Assembly (NCBI RefSeq): GCF_037996825.1
Contig: NZ_JBBNAC010000002.1
Location: 1-64,000 of the forward strand
Length of the DNA: 64,000 nt
Reading direction: 5' to 3'
DNA from: Bdellovibrio sp. BCCA
GTDB lineage: Bacteria; Bdellovibrionota; Bdellovibrionia; Bdellovibrionales; Bdellovibrionaceae
The notes below the pieces were generated by a model that worked only from the letters and a program-made list of their open reading frames with translations, did not search any database and had not been told where the DNA came from. The position numbers and the translations under genes were made by a program. Positions 34,596-42,034 of the stretch are shown piece after piece. Each line of letters opens with the position of its first letter. Position 1 is the stretch's first letter.

Positions 34596-34616
34596 GGCCA
34601 CATTATATATGTGGCC
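34596..34616. terminator. palindromic hairpin between convergent genes
   Basis: GGCCACAT, TATAT loop, ATGTGGCC. It lies between the convergent genes at 34583 and 34628 and could stop transcription in both directions, though the T-runs are short. Confidence 0.5.
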
Positions 34617-34627
34617 GATTTGACAGA

Positions 34628-34867
34628 TTACCTTGCCATTCTGGATGTTTTCTCATCCACTCGTGCCTTCAAATGATCAATCATGGAGTCAACAGTTTCA
34701 TCACTATCTTCGAAACTGCTTGCACACTCAGTGCCTGTTTTATTTCTAAAGATAGACCAAAAGATCATTTCTATGCCTCCAAGACTTTTTTCTCGCAACA
34801 CATTGATTTGATAGTTCCGGTAGTTTATCGTTCTCGAGTTCTTCGATTTGGAATTTTGTTTGGTCAT
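34628..34867 (-). CDS. small hypothetical protein
   Basis: 79 residues, no signal peptide. A short beta-like core (QINVLREKSLGGIEMIFWSIF) and a charged helix at the end (DSMIDHLKARVDEKT). It begins 10 bases after the MazG-like gene stop with little ribosome-site signal, so it probably depends on coupling. Unknown function. Confidence 0.5.
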   Translation of the reverse strand: MTKQNSKSKNSRTINYRNYQINVLREKSLGGIEMIFWSIFRNKTGTECASSFEDSDETVDSMIDHLKARVDEKTSRMAR

Positions 34868-34877
34868 ATTTGTACTT

Positions 34878-35828
34878 TCATGCCGCCTTAGGGTTGCCTG
34901 CTAACCAGCTCGCATCGTGAGATACTTTGGTATCATAAATTGAAAATTCTATAATTTTTTCTCCTAACTCATATCCCTTGGATTGCAATTGATTGTACAG
35001 ATCATCAATTTTATTCTGGAACGGCTCAGAAAAGGTGTTGTTGTCTCGAACGGTGATCATCAATTTATTCCGACCACATTCCAATACTTTTCTGGAGTTG
35101 CGAGAAAGGTGCCCATGAAATGGATCGATGATTTTAATAAGTTTTTGTCTTTCTTCATCAGTGTCGTTCAAGATTACTTCGATATGACTCTCGAAATAGC
35201 CATCTTTTCTGATCTTGGAGTTACCACCTTCTGTTGATGGTGCAGCTGGATGCCACGGCACTGTTTCTATTTTTTTACGCACAACCGAATATCCCATGAG
35301 AGTTAAATCTCTTGCGATACGCTCGGTCTCCATATATGCACCGTGATTATCGCCCACAAACTTTGATGATGTTTGCGCATCTTTAAGAACCAGTTTTCCA
35401 GATTTGTCTTGAAGATCCAAAGTAATTGCTTTTACACCAATCTTTTCACAAGCATCCGTGAAAGATGTGGCTTCAACATTCTCGACCGTAATGTGAATCT
35501 CATACGGTAGCGGAAATGCATTCTTATACTCTCTTTTTTGTAGTGCTCCCCAATATTCCGCTTTCTTCCACAACATTTCTTCGAGTTCAGAGTCTTTCGC
35601 TCCTATGTCGTGGCCGATTGAAAGCAGACATAACATAGTGTCGGCGATCTCTTCGAGTATCTTTTCCTTTGACGTAAAACGATGATTGGTTGAGTGAGCA
35701 TTTTCATACGGCAGAATTGCCTTAGCAAGCTCACCAAGTTCTTCTGTTGCTTTCAATGTCTTTTGACTCAAACTCTTGCTGTCTTTTTTAGATAAGCTCT
35801 TAATAAATTTAGAAAGTTGGCTATTCAT
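34878..35828 (-). CDS. MazG-like NTP pyrophosphohydrolase fused to a repeated domain
   Basis: 316 residues. The N-terminus (about 20-90) has KATEELGELAKAILPYE and EEIADTMLCLLSI, the E-E-x-x-E and E-x-x-D helix pairs of all-alpha MazG-type pyrophosphohydrolases that hydrolyse NTPs. From about 100 a second domain follows with IHITVENVE ... VVRKKIETVPWHPAAP and then ESHIEVILND, which looks like two copies of one alpha/beta unit. I recall the KIET-P-HPAAP pattern from uncharacterised phage proteins. The last 8 bases of the upstream gene overlap its start. Function inferred as nucleotide-pool cleaning; the fused part is unknown. Confidence 0.65.
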   Translation of the reverse strand: MNSQLSKFIKSLSKKDSKSLSQKTLKATEELGELAKAILPYENAHSTNHRFTSKEKILEEIADTMLCLLSIGHDIGAKDSELEEMLWKKAEYWGALQKREYKNAFPLPYEIHITVENVEATSFTDACEKIGVKAITLDLQDKSGKLVLKDAQTSSKFVGDNHGAYMETERIARDLTLMGYSVVRKKIETVPWHPAAPSTEGGNSKIRKDGYFESHIEVILNDTDEERQKLIKIIDPFHGHLSRNSRKVLECGRNKLMITVRDNNTFSEPFQNKIDDLYNQLQSKGYELGEKIIEFSIYDTKVSHDASWLAGNPKAA

Positions 35829-36021
35829 CCTTCCTCTCTTCTTTTAGCTCCAGCTCTAGTTCGAGGTTTATAACTTCTTCCGGTGAATAGAGCTTAACAT
35901 TCGGATCAACGGCATCGATAATTTCATGGGGATTCATTTCATCTTCGATGGCTGCAATAAATTCTAAGTTCAAATCATTTTCAACGGTCCAATTGGTATC
36001 AATATTCCCATTGTGCGCCAC
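35821..36021 (-). CDS. small acidic hypothetical protein
   Basis: 66 residues from a GTG start. Highly acidic (IEDEMNPHEIIDAVD; ELELELKEERKDE) with no membrane segment. It overlaps the MazG-like gene by 8 bases and starts 9 bases after the 48-residue gene, so it is part of the minus-strand operon from 37.2 kb. Acidic mimicry of DNA is possible but unproven. Confidence 0.5.
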   Translation of the reverse strand: MAHNGNIDTNWTVENDLNLEFIAAIEDEMNPHEIIDAVDPNVKLYSPEEVINLELELELKEERKDE

Positions 36022-36030
36022 TGTGTAGGT

Positions 36031-36177
36031 TTAAAAACTAATGACTGAATTAGGTTTGTATGGATGTTCTGCCATCTGAAGTTGCCTATTTGAAAGGATA
36101 AGAATCGCCCCAAGTTCGTCGCAAGAATATATACCTTCAGGTCCATCGAATTTGCTTCCGTCATGTGTTACATCCAT
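36031..36177 (-). CDS. small hypothetical protein
   Basis: 48 residues beginning MDVTHDGSKFDGPEGIYSCD and ending PNSVISF. AAGGAGCCCAAT is a strong ribosome site. A 64-residue frame in a different phase across the same bases has no such site and is a shadow. It is next in the operon after the 70-residue gene. No family recognised. Confidence 0.55.
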   Translation of the reverse strand: MDVTHDGSKFDGPEGIYSCDELGAILILSNRQLQMAEHPYKPNSVISF

Positions 36178-36197
36178 ATTGGGCTCCTTATAGACAG

Positions 36198-36410
36198 TTA
36201 AGGTTTCTGTGTCGTTTTCGTTTTGCGAACTTCCTGACAGTATCCGATCACTTTAACGTCAGTGGCTTTAAGGGAGTTTTCAAATCGCCGTTTCATAACT
36301 GTCAGGGAATTTTCACACTGGGTTTTATCAGAAAACTCATACTGAAATGTTCCAAGTCCCCCGGAATGAATTTCGTCGAACATAACCATTACAAATAGAA
36401 CGTAAATCAC
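36198..36410 (-). CDS. small signal-anchored hypothetical protein
   Basis: 70 residues with a short hydrophobic N-terminus (IYVLFVMVMFDEIHS), so it may be exported or membrane-anchored. Two cysteines (QCENSL and GYCQEV) could pair. Its start overlaps the stop of the 248-residue gene by 4 bases, showing coupling. Unknown function. Confidence 0.5.
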   Translation of the reverse strand: MIYVLFVMVMFDEIHSGGLGTFQYEFSDKTQCENSLTVMKRRFENSLKATDVKVIGYCQEVRKTKTTQKP

Positions 36411-37153
36411 TTATTGCCACCTTTAAGATATCTGCCAAGTTCAGCCCTGATATCGCCCCAAGATTTCAAGGTGCCGAAAGGGCGTTCAGATGTTGGTCTT
36501 TCTTTCCAGTACCAATCTGGGTCTTGAGTTAATTTTAAAGCCTGTGTCAATTTCCAGATCTTGGCCGTATCAATTTCTTCCTTAAGAGTCTTTTTCATGA
36601 GGGCTTCATTGATTAGTTCTATGGTTCTTTCTAATCCTTTAATAAGCCTCTCATTTGACTCCTGGCGTACTTCCATCATGACGGAATCCAAGTCTTCCTG
36701 TGGGTTGCCTAGTTGACTTACTTCTTTGGGCCTTCCGAAAAACCAAATAAGAAATCCGGTGACGTAGTCAATTTCAGGCCTCCAGCAGGCCATTGGATCT
36801 TCTTCAGTTTGATGAACATGCTTCCAATATTCCGCCGATATCATTTTGAAATCGCTCGATTGAGATTTAGATGCTTTATCTAGTTCATCTGTAAAGATTT
36901 CTTTATTAACTTTTGCTTTTCTGCTCTCTTCTAGGATTGAGTTAAGAACTTTGAATCTTGCATCTTGGTATTTTTTAAGGCGGCAAATTTCTTTTTCAAC
37001 ATATGCAAGTGGATCCTTAGTGACTTCACTAAGTTCAGCGCACTTTCGGGATGAATTTACAAGAGCTGATGTTAGGATCTGATTTACAGCTCGTTGACTT
37101 CGCAGTTCTGCTTCAAGTTCTGAGCGTGAAAGTTTCTTGTCAGAGTTCTTCAA
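36407..37153 (-). CDS. hypothetical coiled-coil protein under a structured leader
   Basis: 248 residues from a TTG start preceded by GGAGGATCA. The first half is helical, the second has GFLIWFFGRPKEV and a WKERPTSERPFG segment. No family recognised. It is the first gene of the minus-strand operon (36407 down to 34628) and directly follows the structured leader RNA B and its box promoter, so its translation may be regulated by that leader. Confidence 0.6.
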   Translation of the reverse strand: MKNSDKKLSRSELEAELRSQRAVNQILTSALVNSSRKCAELSEVTKDPLAYVEKEICRLKKYQDARFKVLNSILEESRKAKVNKEIFTDELDKASKSQSSDFKMISAEYWKHVHQTEEDPMACWRPEIDYVTGFLIWFFGRPKEVSQLGNPQEDLDSVMMEVRQESNERLIKGLERTIELINEALMKKTLKEEIDTAKIWKLTQALKLTQDPDWYWKERPTSERPFGTLKSWGDIRAELGRYLKGGNK

Positions 37154-37362
37154 TGATCCTCCAATAATGGGGGAGCCACAAAAGACTTTCCCCCTTTCCT
37201 GTGCTGTCAGACGTGTGGCTCAAGCGTTTCCCGTCGGATTGGAGCCGTCGCTCCACGCTTTGTCATCGTCTCAAGACCCTTGAATTGCTGCGTCCTTTGC
37301 TTTTCGCCGGAAGGTTAGCTTTTAACTACGCATTGGCTCATGAGTCGCGCTCTCTCCGTTAC
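37154..37362 (-). ncRNA. structured 5' leader or small RNA (RNA B), possible cis-regulator
   Basis: About 209 bases between the box promoter and the TTG start at 37153 hold no gene but fold strongly on the minus strand: GUUA/UAAC, UCAAG/CUUGA, TGGAGC-GACG-GCTCCA inside an AAGCGT/ACGCTT stem, and near the end GAGCCACA with TGTGGCTC (8 bp). The last pair competes with GGGGG/CCCCC, which would lie next to the ribosome site, so two alternative folds are possible. No known riboswitch motif recognised. Confidence 0.5.
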
Positions 37363-37367
37363 TTCTG

Positions 37368-37394
37368 CTCAATGGGGATGTCCCCGAAATTGAG
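37368..37394 (-). promoter_or_regulatory. box-type promoter of RNA B and its operon
   Basis: On the minus strand CTCAATTTCGGGGACATCC, then CCATTGAGC. The outer arms GCTCAAT and ATTGAGC form a perfect 7-bp inverted repeat, and the predicted start near 37362 marks the 5' end of the structured leader. Confidence 0.6.
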
Positions 37395-37399
37395 CTAAA

Positions 37400-37909
37400 T
37401 TAATTCTTTCTAAATAATCGATGTGCTATCAGTAAGTACATTTTGCTACCAACGTAGTATTGAAGTTTTACAATCTGATATCCAATGACAATACCTATCA
37501 CCATGGTTGGTATTACAATCGAATTTGATAGAGTCATGTTTGGCAGAGTGAAGGCCAAGAAGATGCTCAGTGTAACCATAAAAGTAATCAGCACGATGAA
37601 GCAGTTATAAATATCGATAGCTGTGACAAGTGTTGCTTTAATAGCGAATCTAAATAGTCCATGTGCCTCGATATTTAGACGATTGTACATAAGAAGTTCC
37701 AAGCAGACCCTCGTCATAAATGCAAAGCACTTAATTAGTGATGGAACAATGGAGGAAGCAAAAATCACGAACAAAAGCAATTCGTAAGTTAGGCTATGGA
37801 TCAATTGACTACTAAATCCCACAGTTAAAATACTCAAGGCAGCAACCTGTGCGAGCCAAAATTGGAGAGCTTTGATGTATGGAATTTTGAGTTTTGAAAG
37901 TAATTCCAT
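37400..37909 (-). CDS. multi-helix membrane protein
   Basis: 169 residues from the ATG at 37909 (AAGG upstream, 1 base after the upstream stop). About four membrane segments: FWLAQVAALSILTVGFSSQL, LLLFVIFASSIVPSLIKC, CFIVLITFMVTLSIFLAF and IVIPTMVIGIVIGYQIV. No family recognised. It ends the minus-strand membrane-gene operon (39199 to 37400) just before RNA B's promoter. Confidence 0.6.
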   Translation of the reverse strand: MELLSKLKIPYIKALQFWLAQVAALSILTVGFSSQLIHSLTYELLLFVIFASSIVPSLIKCFAFMTRVCLELLMYNRLNIEAHGLFRFAIKATLVTAIDIYNCFIVLITFMVTLSIFLAFTLPNMTLSNSIVIPTMVIGIVIGYQIVKLQYYVGSKMYLLIAHRLFRKN

Positions 37910-37910
37910 G

Positions 37911-38198
37911 CTAAACCTTAATGAGGATCTCACTCAGTTCATAAAGAGCCATGCGCCCTTCGTATGTTAGAACAAGTTTGTGGTCACGATCAGGATCCTC
38001 AGCATATCCCAGCTCCATTAAGATACTGTGGAGGGTTGAACCATTTCCGTATCCGCACGCAACTTTCAATAGGCCTTTGTAGACGATAACCGGATAGTTT
38101 TTTGATCCAAAATCAGTGTTTCGGAAGGCGTATTCAAAATTGAACTTAGTTGGTATTTCGACGGATTTACTTGCGGGTTGTTGTGTCGTCTCACTCAT
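37911..38198 (-). CDS. small hypothetical protein
   Basis: 95 residues, soluble. STLHSILMELGYAEDPDRDH and YEGRMALYELSEILI form a small helical unit at the C-terminus. It overlaps the upstream 145-residue gene by 4 bases and is followed 1 base later by the next gene, so translation is coupled. No family recognised. Confidence 0.55.
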   Translation of the reverse strand: MSETTQQPASKSVEIPTKFNFEYAFRNTDFGSKNYPVIVYKGLLKVACGYGNGSTLHSILMELGYAEDPDRDHKLVLTYEGRMALYELSEILIKV

Positions 38199-38632
38199 GC
38201 AACTTTCCTTTTCTTCCCTGGATACTTCCGGTACTTACGTATCAATCGGCCATAGGTGATTTCTTCGTAGGTCCCTCTGTCTTGACGGTAAAGGGTGACA
38301 AGCTGCTCGTTCTTGTCAACATCAACAATCACATAGTCCGTTACTGTTTTAAGTTGGTAGTCGATAAGGCAGACAACATCAGTTGGTTTTACCGACAGTA
38401 CTTTTCTCTGACTCAGATAAATTGCACCAAGAAGGACCAGCGGATAAGTCCAAGCTACGATTGCGAGAATGATCGTTAATTCTGGGCTCTGTGGATGTGA
38501 GTCGTTGTACATCTTGAAACAACAGACTGCATAGGTAACGAAAAGCAGATTGAGGATTGTTAAAGGACTAATGTCTTTGCCAACCTTACCGTAGGTGATG
38601 AGGATTGATCCTTCTTCGGCAGACTTAATCAT
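38195..38632 (-). CDS. two-helix membrane protein
   Basis: 145 residues. Two membrane helices lie at about residues 25-45 (LLFVTYAVCCFKMY) and 52-72 (LTIILAIVAWTYPLVLLGAIYLS), followed by a small soluble domain (PTDVVCLIDYQLKTVTDYVIVDVDKNEQLVTLYR). Its overall plan matches the neighbouring 144-residue protein, and the soluble part may be a related beta domain. Overlaps its neighbours by 4 bases. Unknown function. Confidence 0.6.
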   Translation of the reverse strand: MIKSAEEGSILITYGKVGKDISPLTILNLLFVTYAVCCFKMYNDSHPQSPELTIILAIVAWTYPLVLLGAIYLSQRKVLSVKPTDVVCLIDYQLKTVTDYVIVDVDKNEQLVTLYRQDRGTYEEITYGRLIRKYRKYPGKKRKVA

Positions 38633-39063
38633 GCGGACTCCTTCAAGAAATGTTGCTCTGCTCTGTCAAAGGACAACCTGGTTGTAATAAGAAAATTTTG
38701 AACGGTGATTCCTTGGCTTTCGATATCAATTTCTTTTACGCGGAAACGTGTGTGTTCTTCGTCGGTGGTAATGGTGCCTGCGTATTTGGACTTGATGAAG
38801 TCGCCGATCTTTACCGTTGGAACACGCACGTACTGCGTTTTTGTCACGTATCCACTGATCGAAATAGCGCTCATGTAGCTTACCGAAGTCAAAACAGCCA
38901 GCGTAATTGGTACGATGTTGGAGGTGTCGCTTACTAGCAAGGACACGAGAATCAGGTGAAAACCAAAAACTACAGAAGAGGCAAACATAGCATTTGAAGT
39001 TCGAATGAGCTCTTCGCCTTCCTGAGATAGTTCGTAATCGAAGATGGATAGTTTATTTCGCAC
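38629..39063 (-). CDS. two-helix membrane protein
   Basis: 144 residues from a GTG at 39063 preceded by GCGAGG; a longer TTG-started frame to 39117 overlaps the upstream small gene and lacks a ribosome site. Two membrane segments (ASSVVFGFHLILVSLLVSD; ITLAVLTSVSYMSAISISGYV) precede a soluble beta-rich domain (VRVPTVKIGDFIKSKYAGTI). It overlaps the 48-residue gene by 11 bases. Function unknown. Confidence 0.55.
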   Translation of the reverse strand: MRNKLSIFDYELSQEGEELIRTSNAMFASSVVFGFHLILVSLLVSDTSNIVPITLAVLTSVSYMSAISISGYVTKTQYVRVPTVKIGDFIKSKYAGTITTDEEHTRFRVKEIDIESQGITVQNFLITTRLSFDRAEQHFLKESA

Positions 39064-39199
39064 AGAAAGCCTCGCCTTTGTTCGTTGATGTACGGGCGTA
39101 TCCTTCTTCAAAAGCAAATTTTAGAGAAATCGCAAGCGCGACCATCATAAGAACAGAAATGGTGTTCATGAACCAAAATATGACTTGAGTGCGCTTCAT
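39053..39199 (-). CDS. small single-helix membrane protein
   Basis: 48 residues. MKRTQVIFWFMNTISVLMMV leads into one membrane helix (to about residue 28) and a short polar tail ending GEAFCAK. GAGGGAATC precedes the ATG. It starts 18 bases after the tRNA 3' end and overlaps the next membrane gene, so it heads that operon. No family recognised. Confidence 0.55.
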   Translation of the reverse strand: MKRTQVIFWFMNTISVLMMVALAISLKFAFEEGYARTSTNKGEAFCAK

Positions 39200-39216
39200 G
39201 ATTCCCTCATTAAATT

Positions 39217-39292
39217 TGGTGCGACCATCCGGACTTGAACCGGAATCTGCGGTTTAGGAAACCGAAGCTCTATCCTGTTGAGCTATGGTCGC
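39217..39292 (-). tRNA. tRNA-Arg (anticodon CCU)
   Basis: A complete cloverleaf on the minus strand: acceptor stem GCGACCA/TGGTCGC, T8, D-arm GCTC ... GAGC, anticodon loop TTCCTAA giving anticodon CCU for the AGG codon, T-arm TCCGG-TTCAAGT-CCGGA, discriminator A and encoded CCA. The anticodon stem has one mismatch (27-43). A 9-bp repeat array and TATAAT (39299-39304) lie upstream, with the -10 six bases from the mature 5' end. Confidence 0.9.
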
Positions 39293-39306
39293 ATCCTAAT
39301 TATAAC

Positions 39307-39342
39307 ATGGTAAACATGAAAAATACGGTAAAGATGTAAATT
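39307..39342 (-). promoter_or_regulatory. 9-bp phased repeat array of the tRNA promoter
   Basis: On the plus strand ATGGTAAAC, ATGAAAAAT, ACGGTAAAG, ATGTAAATT in 9-base phase. In the direction of the tRNA they read CTTTACCGT, ATTTTTCAT, GTTTACCAT and lead into GTTATAATT. Confidence 0.6.
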
Positions 39343-39411
39343 TGAATCACTTTGAGCCATTACAAGCGATGCTGATATGGCACTTTTTAGGAATGTTTTT
39401 ACGATAAGGAC

Positions 39412-40023
39412 TTAGTAGGTAAATCTGGCAGCGAGTGTATCAATATCACTCTCTTTGGCGTGCTTTAAGGACTGTTCAGCGCTCATGCCCATTAACTTTC
39501 CGGCAGTCAGAGCGTCAAAGCTTTTCACTGACACTAAATATCTCATTCCGGACTCTCTAAAGCTCATTGTCTTCACTCCTTCGATGTTGAAGTAAAGATC
39601 CAGGAAAGAATTTGTTGTTCTTCGTGTCCATTTGAGTGGGCGCTTGCCAACCAGTTGATTCAACGTATCCCAAATGAAATCTTGAACTACTGGATTAACA
39701 ATTCCAGTACGTTGATTGGCCCCTTTTCCAATCGTTACAATCAGGGACTTTGTATTGCCTGATTCAGTCCATTTTAGACTACTTTTCGATACCATTTGAA
39801 TTTCTTCAAGAGTAGGGCCGACACATGCTAAAAGAATAAAGAAGGCTCTTCGAGCTTTTGGGATATCTTCTGATAAAGAGAGAACGACAAGAAAATCCTC
39901 AAATTTTGCCGGGATAATGGTCGCCAAAGTGGTCTCGCCACTTCCGCGCGGCAGCTCCTCGAAAAATTCAGCAAAGGGGCTTGATGTGTTTCTACTTGCT
40001 GATTTTTTGTTGATCTGTTTCAT
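39412..40023 (-). CDS. degenerate tyrosine-recombinase-like protein
   Basis: 203 residues from the ATG at 40023 (GGGGGAGAAA upstream). Residues about 70-195 resemble the catalytic core of phage integrases: DFLVVLSLSEDIPKARRAFFILLACVGPTLEEIQMVSKSSL at the first helices, and SFRESGMRYLVSVKSFDALTAGKLMGMS in the box II region. The usual H-x-L-R-H is replaced (S-F-R-E-S) and the terminal Tyr is not evident, so it may be inactive in recombination. It lies 120 bases from tRNA-Arg. An integrase relic or a DNA-binding derivative is possible. Confidence 0.4.
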   Translation of the reverse strand: MKQINKKSASRNTSSPFAEFFEELPRGSGETTLATIIPAKFEDFLVVLSLSEDIPKARRAFFILLACVGPTLEEIQMVSKSSLKWTESGNTKSLIVTIGKGANQRTGIVNPVVQDFIWDTLNQLVGKRPLKWTRRTTNSFLDLYFNIEGVKTMSFRESGMRYLVSVKSFDALTAGKLMGMSAEQSLKHAKESDIDTLAARFTY

Positions 40024-40270
40024 TTTCTCCCCCGACCAAATATCCCTTTTGCGTCGCGATTTCACGACACTTCTTGCAATACGATGATGGTACATTACCC
40101 TTCAATCCCCAAGATGACAATGGAATGTGCGTGTCCCATCCAAGACTTCTTCCGCACAAAGAATTCCCAGCTCCACCTGAATACCTCTCTTCGCCGGGTT
40201 TAATTTCTCGTAAATGATAGTTCCACTGAGAAGTGTTCGTTTCGGCGATAATTAGCTTTTTGTCATTCAT
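39992..40270 (-). CDS. small zinc-binding protein
   Basis: 92 residues from the ATG at 40270. The C-terminal half has NSLCGRSLGW, then PSSYCKKCREI, giving C-x(n)-C-x-x-C, as in the small proteins at 42035 and 56450. It overlaps the recombinase-like gene by 32 bases. Small zinc proteins of this pattern occur in phages and plasmids and are uncharacterised. Confidence 0.5.
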   Translation of the reverse strand: MNDKKLIIAETNTSQWNYHLREIKPGEERYSGGAGNSLCGRSLGWDTHIPLSSWGLKGNVPSSYCKKCREIATQKGYLVGGENETDQQKISK

Positions 40271-40280
40271 GGCCCTGCTC

Positions 40281-41051
40281 CTATTTTTCAACCTTAAAGA
40301 AAGCAACCTCAATATTCTCTAAAGATCCGCCATCAATCGTTGACCCATCAGTAAATTGAAATACCTTGTTAAGTTCATGAAGGTTTGGAGTCCACGGATT
40401 ATGAAGTAGACGGTCTGTTTTTACTCGATACAGAGTGACATACTGAGGATCTTTTATTTTTGCAGAAATCCAATTACTGATTTCATCGTGTTCTAAGCCC
40501 TCTGGTGGCTTAATCACTGACTTAAAACCAGCGGACCGGGTGTCAACGCCTTCAAGAAGTGTCGGCGCCTTATAGTCTCCAACAAGCATTTGCGGGGGCT
40601 GGAAAAAGTAAACGTCTTGCTCATTGAAACTAATCTTATCTTTGCGCATCCATAGAAAAAGAGCGTGGGTTTTAACTTCGTTCGATACATCCTCTTGAAA
40701 GAAAGCCATACTTTGTTCAGGAAGATTCTTAACGAAACTTCTACTAATATCTCTAGAGTGAAGTCGAACACCAAACTGTTCAAGTTTTTGAACCATCTCC
40801 GGAGCGACCCAAAGATGAATACTTTTGTCTGTCAAATCTTTTGCAATCTCTGATGAAATTACTCCGGAGTCCACGGCATTTTGCAGCTTAGACCTATTTG
40901 CATCGTCATGATACTCAGCAAGCTCTCTGTATTTGATGATAAACGCATTATGATGAGCAAAATAAGTCTTGCTTGCTCGGTTATAATTATCAATGAGTTC
41001 TTTCAGTTTTGGATCTGGTTTTTTAAGATCATTTGGCTTTGACATGGTCAT
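40281..41051 (-). CDS. hypothetical protein paired with a DUF262 protein
   Basis: 256 residues from the ATG at 41051, whose first A is the last base of the upstream TGA stop. No family recognised. Helices lie in the first 110 residues; later YVTLYRVKTDRLLHNPWTPN and QFTDGSTIDGGSLENIEVAFF look like an alpha/beta domain and could recall an ADP-ribosyl-transferase-type fold, which is only a guess. Direct coupling to the DUF262 gene suggests a two-protein system. Confidence 0.55.
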   Translation of the reverse strand: MTMSKPNDLKKPDPKLKELIDNYNRASKTYFAHHNAFIIKYRELAEYHDDANRSKLQNAVDSGVISSEIAKDLTDKSIHLWVAPEMVQKLEQFGVRLHSRDISRSFVKNLPEQSMAFFQEDVSNEVKTHALFLWMRKDKISFNEQDVYFFQPPQMLVGDYKAPTLLEGVDTRSAGFKSVIKPPEGLEHDEISNWISAKIKDPQYVTLYRVKTDRLLHNPWTPNLHELNKVFQFTDGSTIDGGSLENIEVAFFKVEK

Positions 41052-41560
41052 CAATCCATCTCTTCAACCATTTTACGAACCATATTCAGGTGCTCTCTTG
41101 ATTGAGGCACACCTGTGTCGTTAGTTGCAAGAAAAGCTTGAGCTCGTTCTTTTTTGGTTGAATCTTCTGGGAGAACACCGACGCGAACAGTGCTTCTTCG
41201 CAAGAAGATTTGGTCTTGGCGAGAAAGTTCGGAAAATTTATAGCCACGGTACTCGAATTGATCTTTCAAATAGTCTTGAATCGTTGAAAGGCGCTGCTTT
41301 CCGTCTACTACCTCGTAATCTATCCCAGTTTTAACTGAAACTTCGGCAGGGATTTCAGCAAGCAGCACCGACCCGGTATCAATCTCAGCAAAAATGGCAT
41401 CAAGAAATTTCACGCGATTTTCCATGTCCCACACATCGCCTCGCTGATATGAGGCATTGAAATCAAGACCTGAGTTGCAAATATCAGAAAAGCTTCTAAC
41501 TCCCATAGAAACACGGCGAGACTCATCGGGCCGGAAATTTGATTCTTTATTCTTGCTCAT
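41051..41560 (-). CDS. DUF262-like (GmrS/ParB-like) protein
   Basis: 169 residues. YQRGDVWDMENRVKFLDAIF and then YEVVDGKQRLSTIQDYL (about residues 37-90) match the DUF262 signature Y-QR-x-x-W and D-G-x-Q-R. DUF262 domains hydrolyse nucleotides and, fused with DUF1524, form the GmrSD enzymes that cut modified DNA; this one is much shorter and alone. AGGAGAAGTC precedes the ATG. It leads a minus-strand operon with a 256-residue partner, a zinc protein and a recombinase-like protein. Confidence 0.65.
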   Translation of the reverse strand: MSKNKESNFRPDESRRVSMGVRSFSDICNSGLDFNASYQRGDVWDMENRVKFLDAIFAEIDTGSVLLAEIPAEVSVKTGIDYEVVDGKQRLSTIQDYLKDQFEYRGYKFSELSRQDQIFLRRSTVRVGVLPEDSTKKERAQAFLATNDTGVPQSREHLNMVRKMVEEMD

Positions 41561-41590
41561 GACTTCTCCTGGTAAAAGAGGTGTGAGTTT

Positions 41591-41839
41591 TTAAGCGGCT
41601 GAGTCGATGTATTCTTGAGGAACGACAACGAGGTCTTGAATTCCGGGAACCTCTCGTGCCAATAGCCCCACGGCCTTGGTTCCAAGTTTGGCTTGCAGGC
41701 CAAGTAGCGCATATCGAACAACCTGGTGAGCATAATCCCCAGTGAGATTTCTAGAGCACTTCACTTTGGCATCAGTATAGGCTTTATGCTTTTTGATCTG
41801 AGATACCGAGTATTCGGTCGAGGACTTTGTCCCGTTCAT
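41591..41839 (-). CDS. small hypothetical protein
   Basis: 82 residues, soluble. A basic N-terminus (VSQIKKHKAYTDAKVKCSR) is followed by a small helical segment (YAHQVVRYALLGLQAKLG). AAGGAGAACAT precedes the ATG. It is 31 bases upstream of the DUF262 operon on the same strand. Upstream lies a 195-bp AT-rich region with TTACATAATGT-type repeats. No family recognised. Confidence 0.5.
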   Translation of the reverse strand: MNGTKSSTEYSVSQIKKHKAYTDAKVKCSRNLTGDYAHQVVRYALLGLQAKLGTKAVGLLAREVPGIQDLVVVPQEYIDSAA

Positions 41840-42034
41840 ATGTTCTCCTTGGTTACGGACATAGTAACAAAATATTACATAATGTCGTAGTATTATAGTT
41901 AATTATGTCATTTCGAAACAAAATGCTATAAAAATGTTTCATTATACTGAAAAACGTCGCTATAACAGACATTTAAATTGAAAGATATACGAATATTTCG
42001 TATCCTGTCTTAGAAATTAAACAAAGGACGCTTC

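Noticed and set aside
35970-36164. 64-residue minus-strand frame 35970-36164
   Set aside because: It overlaps in another phase a 48-residue frame that has a clear AAGGAG site.
39217-39292. tRNA-Arg as a clear attachment site of an integrated element
   Set aside because: I could not find a second copy of its 3' end in the window, and the adjacent recombinase-like protein looks degenerate.
39412-40023. Active integrase
   Set aside because: The H-x-x-R-H box and catalytic Tyr are not recognisable; only a weak resemblance is kept.
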